NCBI GenBank assembly: GCA_022575985.1
Contig: JAKSXM010000007.1
Location: forward strand, 64,572,501 to 64,636,500
Reading direction: 5' to 3'
Source of the DNA: Anagrus nilaparvatae
Lineage: Eukaryota; Arthropoda; Insecta; Hymenoptera; Mymaridae
DNA length: 64,000 nucleotides
The first letter of the stretch is position 1. Each line of letters starts with the position of its first letter. The translations under genes and the position numbers were made by a program. The notes under the pieces were generated by a model. It ran no database searches and had not been told where the DNA came from. It saw only the letters and a program-made list of their open reading frames with translations. Shown here one piece after another: positions 23,701-32,700 of the stretch.

Positions 23701-26700
23701 AAAATCTATTATTAAACTTTCAATATGATGAATTGAAAATGAAAAAAAAAAATTTATCATGATAGATAGAATTTTTTTATTGGGTTCGAACATTCAGAGA
23801 ATTTCAAAATTCTGTATTTCATATTAGTAAATTTATAATTGATGAGCAAAAATTCTGGTAAAATTTTTTGAATCTCAAAATATTTATCAAAAATGATTTA
23901 CATTCATATATTTATATTACTTTTTTCATTAAGAATTCATCGTATGTTATTTTTGTCTTCTATTGTCTCATGCGTTATAAAATATTTAATTAAAAATAAT
24001 AATTTGATCATATCCATAAAATTTCTAATAAGCATAAAAAATAAAAATTAAAAACCACCAATAAAAAATAATATATTTTATATCTTAACAATAAAAGTTG
24101 TAATTAAAAAATTAGGATCAATAGTATCCAAAAGCACAAAAAATTATTACAAAACTATAATCGTTTTTATCAACTAAAACAATTAATTTCCAAAAAGACA
24201 TTAAATATTTATTTGGTTATATAAATAAAAAATTCTTAAAACTAAATTTTTTAAATAGACAAGAAATAAAATTAATGGTATTTAAAGTACATATAGACAA
24301 TTTAATATATAGGTCAAAGTACAAGCATATATAATATAGGGACACCCTGGTGATATATAACTCTTTGTCATTTTTGTCATTTGATCTCAATGAACAAAAG
24401 AAAAACTACAACACAAAAGGAAAAATAATGTATAGGAAAAATAAAATGAAAAAAAGCACTTGATATATATCATATGTCATGTATCTTGTAGAATATATAA
24501 ACTCAGCACATATATATAAACTTTATTTTTAAAAAATTGGTCGATATCAAGCTCTCTATCTATCCATTATGTTTGTGTGTGTAAATATATATATGTGTCT
24601 AAATATATATATATATATAAATGGATGATATATATATATTTATATATATATATATACATATAAAGGTATTAAGTACATTCTCGGATATGTGGATGCAGTG
24701 CGGGGTAGGGGGTTGCTGTATCTTGGAACAATGTTTTCGATGTCCAAGAAGATCGCGTAATGAACGTGAATGCGGCTGTCAATTTGCTCTACTACACAGT
24801 GCTGATAATACGTGACATTCGGTACCTAAAAATAAATAATATTTAAATTTTTTCTCTACTGCTTTTGTTTATAATTATATATTCTATCCCACTGTTTTTT
24901 TCAAAAATCAACAATTTTTTATTGGCTGAACAAATATATTTTGTATCACTTGAATATAAATGACAATAATGTTTATATATATATAAATACAAAATAAATG
25001 TAGCACAAACGCACATATATACTAAAAGGTAGGATTTATAAGGAATTTGAATCTTAAAATAATAGCAATTAAAAATAATATGATCAAGTAAGGTGTCAAA
25101 AAGCTCGAGCTTTTTTTTAGGTACTTTTTTTTTATTATAAAATGGCTAGGCTTTTCTGTAAAAAAAATTCACAGCTTTTTTTTTCTAATCTTCAATCTAC
25201 AGCACGAACTGCGTGTGTTTCATACTATTTCTTCTACAACTTCTTCTACAATAACAACAACAACAACATCAACTTCTACAACAACAAGTGCACAATTTTC
25301 TGATAGGAAAAAGTTTTATTTAGCACGAAGGTCACGTTCTTCTCAAGGTGCAACTTTAATGGCTTATCATCAGGTCCGTCTTTCTAAAAATGCACATAAG
25401 ACAAACAAAAAAAATAAATAAATCTACTACATACTATAAGGGGTATGCGAGGGTCAGGAAGGTCAGATTGGTTTAAATAATAAAAAGATGCGGTATAATT
25501 GGGGCTTTGATGACGAGTATAGCCCTAAAAATTTCAAATTTAATATTTAAGGCAATCAGATTTTTATATTATAAAAAATCTCTATTTTACCACCGATTTA
25601 ATCCGCTAGACTTTCTGGTTACTTTTATTGCAATAGTTTCACGCATGCTACAATTATCCGACATTCCCTTGCGGTCAGTGATTTGCATCAACAAAACTGA
25701 ATAAAACATAATATTGAATATCGTTACATTTAAATGCATATCACAAGACTTATCGTGTAACAAAAAACATAAAAATCAACGAAAATTAAAAACAAATTTT
25801 TTAAATATGCTCTTTAGAATTTTATTAATTTGATGAGTTTATTATAAATAATAAACACGATCTACATGGAACTATAAAAGTACAATTTTTTTCATTATTG
25901 TTACCTGTGTTTCTAAAGACTGAGCCTTATTAACGCTCACCATCAAAGCTCCAAAAAATACCTATTAATTAAATTCATGAAATCAAAAAAATTATATCAA
26001 AAAAATAAAATATCCAACCTGATCAAACGTAACCTCGCACACCCCTATTCAAAACTTTCTGTTTATCTTCAAGCTCTAAGCGCATGCATCATTTAAATTA
26101 TTTATTTTAATTTTATTAATTCATTTATTTTAATTTCAAAGTCTAGCTATCTTATAAAAACAAGGAAAAAAAAAATATATATATAACAAAAAAAAAACCA
26201 TATTTTTTATTTTACAGCCTGTATCAACAAAATATATAACCAAAAAAACAATGCTTTTGACGCAGCATCATATTATTTTATTTGATTGTGCATTTATATA
26301 TAGAAAATTAGATAATTATTTTTATAATAAAATATAAAATAATATAAATAACACAGCTACATTATTATAAGTATAAGGCCTTATTATTATTATTATTATA
26401 ACATTTTTTTTTATATATAATTTCGCAAGCGTATTAAAAATAAAAAAAAATTGTGCACACAAACACAAAGCACATGTTTTAAACAAAAATATATATATAT
26501 ATATAAATATATATATATATGAACATGTATTTTTGTAAATAGACAATAAAAAGTAGTAGTGTGTTTTTTTTTGAAATTTTTAGTTTGGAAAAAAAAAACA
26601 AAAAATATAATTTTTTAGCATCTGCACTGGTCGAACCATCATGTGGATTCTGAAGAAAGTCAAACTGCAACTAATTGGCCAAAGACAACAAGACCACGTG

Positions 26701-29700
26701 TCAATAGTGCTATTGATGTTGCTGGCTTTTTATCACAGGTATATTTTTATATATTATTTATGTAGATATATGAGAGAAAATACGATAATTGTAATAAGGT
26801 TTTGGATTCAGATTTAGCAATTTTTTGGTTTTGCTAATAATTTTAATTTTTTTTACAAGAATCAAATAATCATATTAGAATTTTGGTACCCTAAGAAAAA
26901 CCCATTTGACCCAAATTATAATAATTAAATATTTTATACGGTTGAACTTAAAATTTTACGTGCAAAAACGACTATTTTTTAAAACAATGTGATTCTGAGT
27001 ATTTTGACTGTAAAGTAGAAAATATTATTTATTTATTTTAAAGTAAAAAACTTGTAGGTATCATATTTGTGTTTATTTACCCAAAAAACATAAGTAACCA
27101 ATAATAATCTGAAAAAAAATCGCAAAACATAATCTAAAAATTTCTAAAGTAGGAAACTAGGACATTCTCGATAAAAAACGAGTTTCATATCAGCAAAAAA
27201 AAGTCTCCCAAATTTGGGTCCAGACCCCAATACTAGATAATTTTTATTCTAAATATTTTTAACGGCCCTTTTAAGAGACCAAAAAATTCACCTGCGTGGT
27301 AAAAAAATTTGTTTTAGATGAACATTGTTCAAATTTTAATTTCAAAGTGCCATTAAAATTATTAGATATAAAAAATAAAATCTTGAAAAAATAAATTGAA
27401 ATAAGCAATTGACGTATTTTCTCTCATATAAAAATTAAAATGCATCACTTATTTAGTTAAATATAGAATTTTATTTAGTTATTATAAAAAAAAAACAAGC
27501 AGCAAACTATTTATAGGCACTTTGGTATTTAACCAAATTTATTTATTTAAAAAAAAAATTAGTATTTTAAAAACCTTTTTTTTTTATTATATTAAAAAAA
27601 GCTTCAAAAAAAATTTATAATTACATGCCAGTATTTAAAATAAAGTTATAAAGCTTATTTGCAAGAAAAAATATTGTTTTTAATTATATTTAACGTCACA
27701 AAATCAAATAAGAAAAATGCTTTATACACACACACTCACATAAAACACACTTTTATTAAAACACTAATTATGTATTTTCACTTTGTTTTAATACTATAAG
27801 AAGTTAAGCTTTCCAGAGTTTTCTTTATAAAAATAAAAAATAAGGTTTGTAAAAAATTTAGGGTATTATTATTATTGAATCCCTCAAATTTATAAAATAA
27901 TATTTTTGAAATCGAATGATGAAAGTTTTCTGCTTGTAAAAAAAATTAAAAAAGAAAAAATATTTAAAAAAAAACAAATAAAATTAAATAAAAAACGAAA
28001 AAATTTTGAATGAATTATTACAGGAATTTTTAAGAAGACATGGATCCACATCAAGATTATGTCGTAAGGTTCGCAGTGCAGATAATTTACCATTATCAAG
28101 TAGACAAAATTCTGAACAACGTGATTCACATGAAGACGGAAGTACTGATGAAAATGGTGATCGTGAAAGTTTTCTTAAATCAAATCAAGATGATAGTGAA
28201 GAAAAAAGTGATGATACAGAAACGGGACCAAGACAAAATAGTCTTGATTTAGCCAAAAATTTAGACAATTTTACAGATCATCAACCATTATCATTTCAAA
28301 CACAATCTTCCAGGTAATTTTTATTATTTATCAATATTAATATTAAGGACGTTTGTGGCTAATCTAAGACTTTTTAGTTTTCTGCCTTAATTTTTTAATT
28401 TTTTGGTTTTATATAAACGATTGGAATTGATTTTATTTGCAAATTAAATTATTACCAAAAGAATATTTTGATACTGATCCGATAGTAAAATGGTTATTTC
28501 TTTCGGTTTTAAAGTAATTTTGATGTATCAACTCATTTACAGGTATTCAATGCAGCAGAAAAAGTAATGGCTAAAAATCCGAAATTCGTATCTTAATATT
28601 TTTCAAATATTGTTTTATTAATAACTAAGTTGGTTCGCTCCTCTAGGTTCCAAAGATACTTTAAGACTGCCTTTTTAGATTGCTTTACTCTGTTTATTCT
28701 AATTAGCATAATTCCGAGACCTTCAATTATTTAAGGCACCGGAATGCATTCAAAAATTTTAAATCTAATAAAATGGATCCACTTTAGTCAATTCTATATA
28801 TTTTATTTCACTAAAAACAATTATGAATCACCTATTTCTCGATAGTCAATTTTGAGTAATAAACGATATATCGACCAATATAAGCAAAAAATTTAAAAAA
28901 AATACAAATTCCTAACAAATATTGCTATTTTATTCAAATTTTGGTAAACCTTTAAGTTTTTAAAAATTTCCGATCGCGATTCTGAAATAAAATTTTTAAA
29001 ATTCAAAATGATAGACTCAAACCATTTTAAAATACTTGAAATAACTTAAATTCTAGGGGTGGTCCACTTAGCGCACATTAATTGTATTATACAACAAATA
29101 TTCTTGCATCTCTGTTTTGTAAATTTAGACATCCTGCATGCTAACTTCCGACTCAATGAAAAAAAAGAAAATCCAGAGTTTTTCTGTTTGATTTACTTTT
29201 TCCAAAATAGTCACCAACGTTCTTATAAATATTATTCTATTTAATTATCGATGTAACCAATGTTTTTATATTTAAATGTGTTTATTTTTATTGTACTATA
29301 TAAATTCATTAAATCATTTCATATATGCATAAAAATTAAGCACTAAAAGCAAAAAAATAATTTGGACCAAATTTGCAAAAAATAAAAACAAACCAAAAAC
29401 AGGCAAACATTTTTTTTTTATCACGCTTAAGAAAAATATGGATCTTTTTAGGGATACATCATCATCAATAATATCAAAAAAAGCAACATCATTAAAAGGT
29501 GCAAAACGTTTTGCTGGTTGGAGATCAGCAGCAATAACAAATAATAGTCGTGATTATGTGAGATGTCCTATTAATAGTCAATCAACTTCCATCGACGAGA
29601 GGTGAAGACTCTGGCGAAAAAAAAAATAAAAATAAAAAATTTTTTTTTTCTATATTTTTATCTTTTCTTATTTTTTTCTTCTCATATATCTTCAAACATT

Positions 29701-32700
29701 TAAAACATGAAAAATATATATCACACGAATACTATCACGTGCCTTTTTCTATTATTATTAGCACATTAAATATATATGTGATATATAAAAAATTTTAATA
29801 TTTTATACTTAATAAGTCTTTATTATTATTATTATTATGAATTGTAGTTTGTAAATATAATTAGTACTTAATAAGTATTTAAGTACTTTACTGATTAAAA
29901 GTTATCACGAATACAGTAGAACTTCGATAATTTTATCTTAAAGTAGTCAGTAACAATTAAAAATATTTTTCAATATGGGGGAGGCGAGAATTTATTTTAC
30001 CCTTAATGGCTGAAAAATCCTATGATAATTTTGTATTTTGAACTGAATAGCTGTTTGATGTTTTCTTTATACTGCAGCTCTTAAAACACGTTTCTGGACC
30101 AAACTATGCTATATAAATTTTATGATACGGATATTCTTAACAACGTACTTGAATGTGTATAGTATAAAAAAATTAGCTAGTCAGCTCAGGGATTCATAAA
30201 ATTTTTATCGCAGTTTTATAACGTCAACCTACATTTGATTACAGAGGGCTGCTAGCATGTCAATTGTTTCAAATTAATAAAGTCTTGAATTTAATTATTA
30301 AATAATATTCTAAAAATAATACTTTTTTAAATTATTCGTGAATATCAAGGTGAAATTTTCTTCAAAATATCGATATTATCTTAAGGGACCAGAAAATTTT
30401 AAACTATCGAAGTTCTACTCTAATTTTCTGTTAGACTGGACATTATTCAAAAAATTTACTTATATTTTTGAGTACGGGTACCAAAAGTGTCAACTGTCAA
30501 TTAACCAAATAATATTAGTTCCTGAAAATTCAGTCAATCGACTTTTCTTATCCCCTTAATAACTTTAAAAAATTTTCAAATTAATTTGTAAGGAAATATG
30601 TACCAACTTAAAATTTTTTGCCAAAGATTTTAAGGGAATTGAAAGTTTAATTTTTTTGAAATTGTCTATTTCTTAAACCTTTAAAAAATAATATTTATGA
30701 TAGAATTTTTCAGGATCTTTATTTTTGGTATTTTTTGACATTTGGGTATTTAAAAATTTAAACGCATTATCAAATTAGTTCCAGGCTAATATACACTTAA
30801 TTATATGTCTAGTTATTTTATATTATACAAATATTTCTATAATTTTACACTGTACATTTAAAATAAATTTATTATTATTATTGTTGTTGTTGATGTAATT
30901 AGATAAATATATATATAATGATATTTAATTCAATACAAATAAAACAAAAATAAAATTATTTTTTTTTTTTACTCTACTTTTTACAAATCATTTATAAATC
31001 ATTACGCATTTGATTATCTTACAAATGAACACAAAATTTTATCAAATTTTGTAAAATAATTTTTTAATATTATAGTAAAGTCATTTTTATTACCGAAAAA
31101 ATGAAATAACCGAATTGTTGGTACTCAGGAATTTTAGCAAAAAATAGTTTTTTTACCACTAAAAATATACTATGTTAAAGATTTTTTTACACTTTTCATA
31201 GTAAAAATTTTTCCGTTATCAGGGATGACTAAGATTTAATTCAGGCACTTTTATTGCTCAATTTTTTTTGTCAATAATCGGATTTTCCAACTTATAAATA
31301 TTTTATTTTTAACTTACTCTTTTCATTTTACAAGCGAGAGTAATTTTAATACAAGTTTCTATGTATTACTAGGGGATGAAGGGGACCTTAAAAAGTTGCA
31401 AAAGAGTTGCACCGTTTTTTAAACAAAAATTTGGGACAAAATTTTTCTCGCAAGTAAAATGATTTTTAAAGGTTATATAAGGAGGATGATTCGAACTTAA
31501 GTTAATTAGGAGTTCAGCGCCTTTTCAAGTGCAAATTTGGGAAAAGCGTTACAAACTGGCAAGGCTTCTTATAACTATACACAGAAAGAGGTTTGAACCG
31601 TTCAATTCGGTTATAGTAGGAACCGAATATTACTCTTACCATAAGAACGGAAAATGTTTATGCCTAGAACCGAGATTCACGGTTCTAAATAACTAGTTAA
31701 AAACCTTCTCTTAAAAAATTATTATTTTTTTCAAAATCAAGATTAATTACAAATATGTTTTTTAATTTAATGTACGAGATTCATAAAAGAAATATGAAAA
31801 ATATTCTTCCAACTAATTTTGATTTTGAAAAAAATAATAATTTTTTAAAAGAAGGTTTTTAACTAGTTATTTACAACCGTGAATCTCGGTTCTAGCATAA
31901 ACATTTTCCGTTCTTATGGTAAGAGTAATATTCGGTTCCTACTATAACCGACTTGAACGGTTCAAACCTCTTTCTGTGTAGCCCCGGAACTCCTTTGAAG
32001 AGGCACAGAAAGGCCATTTGTATAAGTTCTCTCTATGTATAGGTAATATTTTAAGTCTAAGCTTAAACATGTTTCATTTTCTTTGGTTGTGGTTTGTCAC
32101 ACCAATTAAGAGATTATATTGACTGACGTATATAGTTACAATTTTTCGACCTTACTCTTTAGTCTCCACCCCCTTTGCTTATTATATATTCCTTGCAACT
32201 CATTTCACTTGCGAGAATGAAAAAAAAAAATTGTCACCAAAAAGTGCTACGTTATCCCTGATATTTCCAATCAGTCTCAATTCTATTAAAAATTTGCAAG
32301 TTTGATAAAATTTAAAAATATTTTATAATGTTTTGGTCAATTATTGTACACTCATATTTGTTAGTTTTGTTATTTCTATACTTTCTATGTTAATTGTCTA
32401 TGAAAAAAATAGCACTTTTATAATTTTTTTTATATATATTACTTTATAAATTTTGCAACACACGCCTGCAATTTTTTTTCTTTTTTTAATTACAATATTG
32501 TAAATATACCGCTATAATTTTCAAAGAAAGTTTGAGAAACATATAAATGATAAATGTTTTTCATATATTGATTGTATTCATTATTATAATTATTCTGCTA
32601 TATATTATATATAATAATTAAAATGCACGCTCATATATATATATGTATCATATATATCAATATTAATTTAATGATTTATGCTGCACGTTGCTGTTTTACT

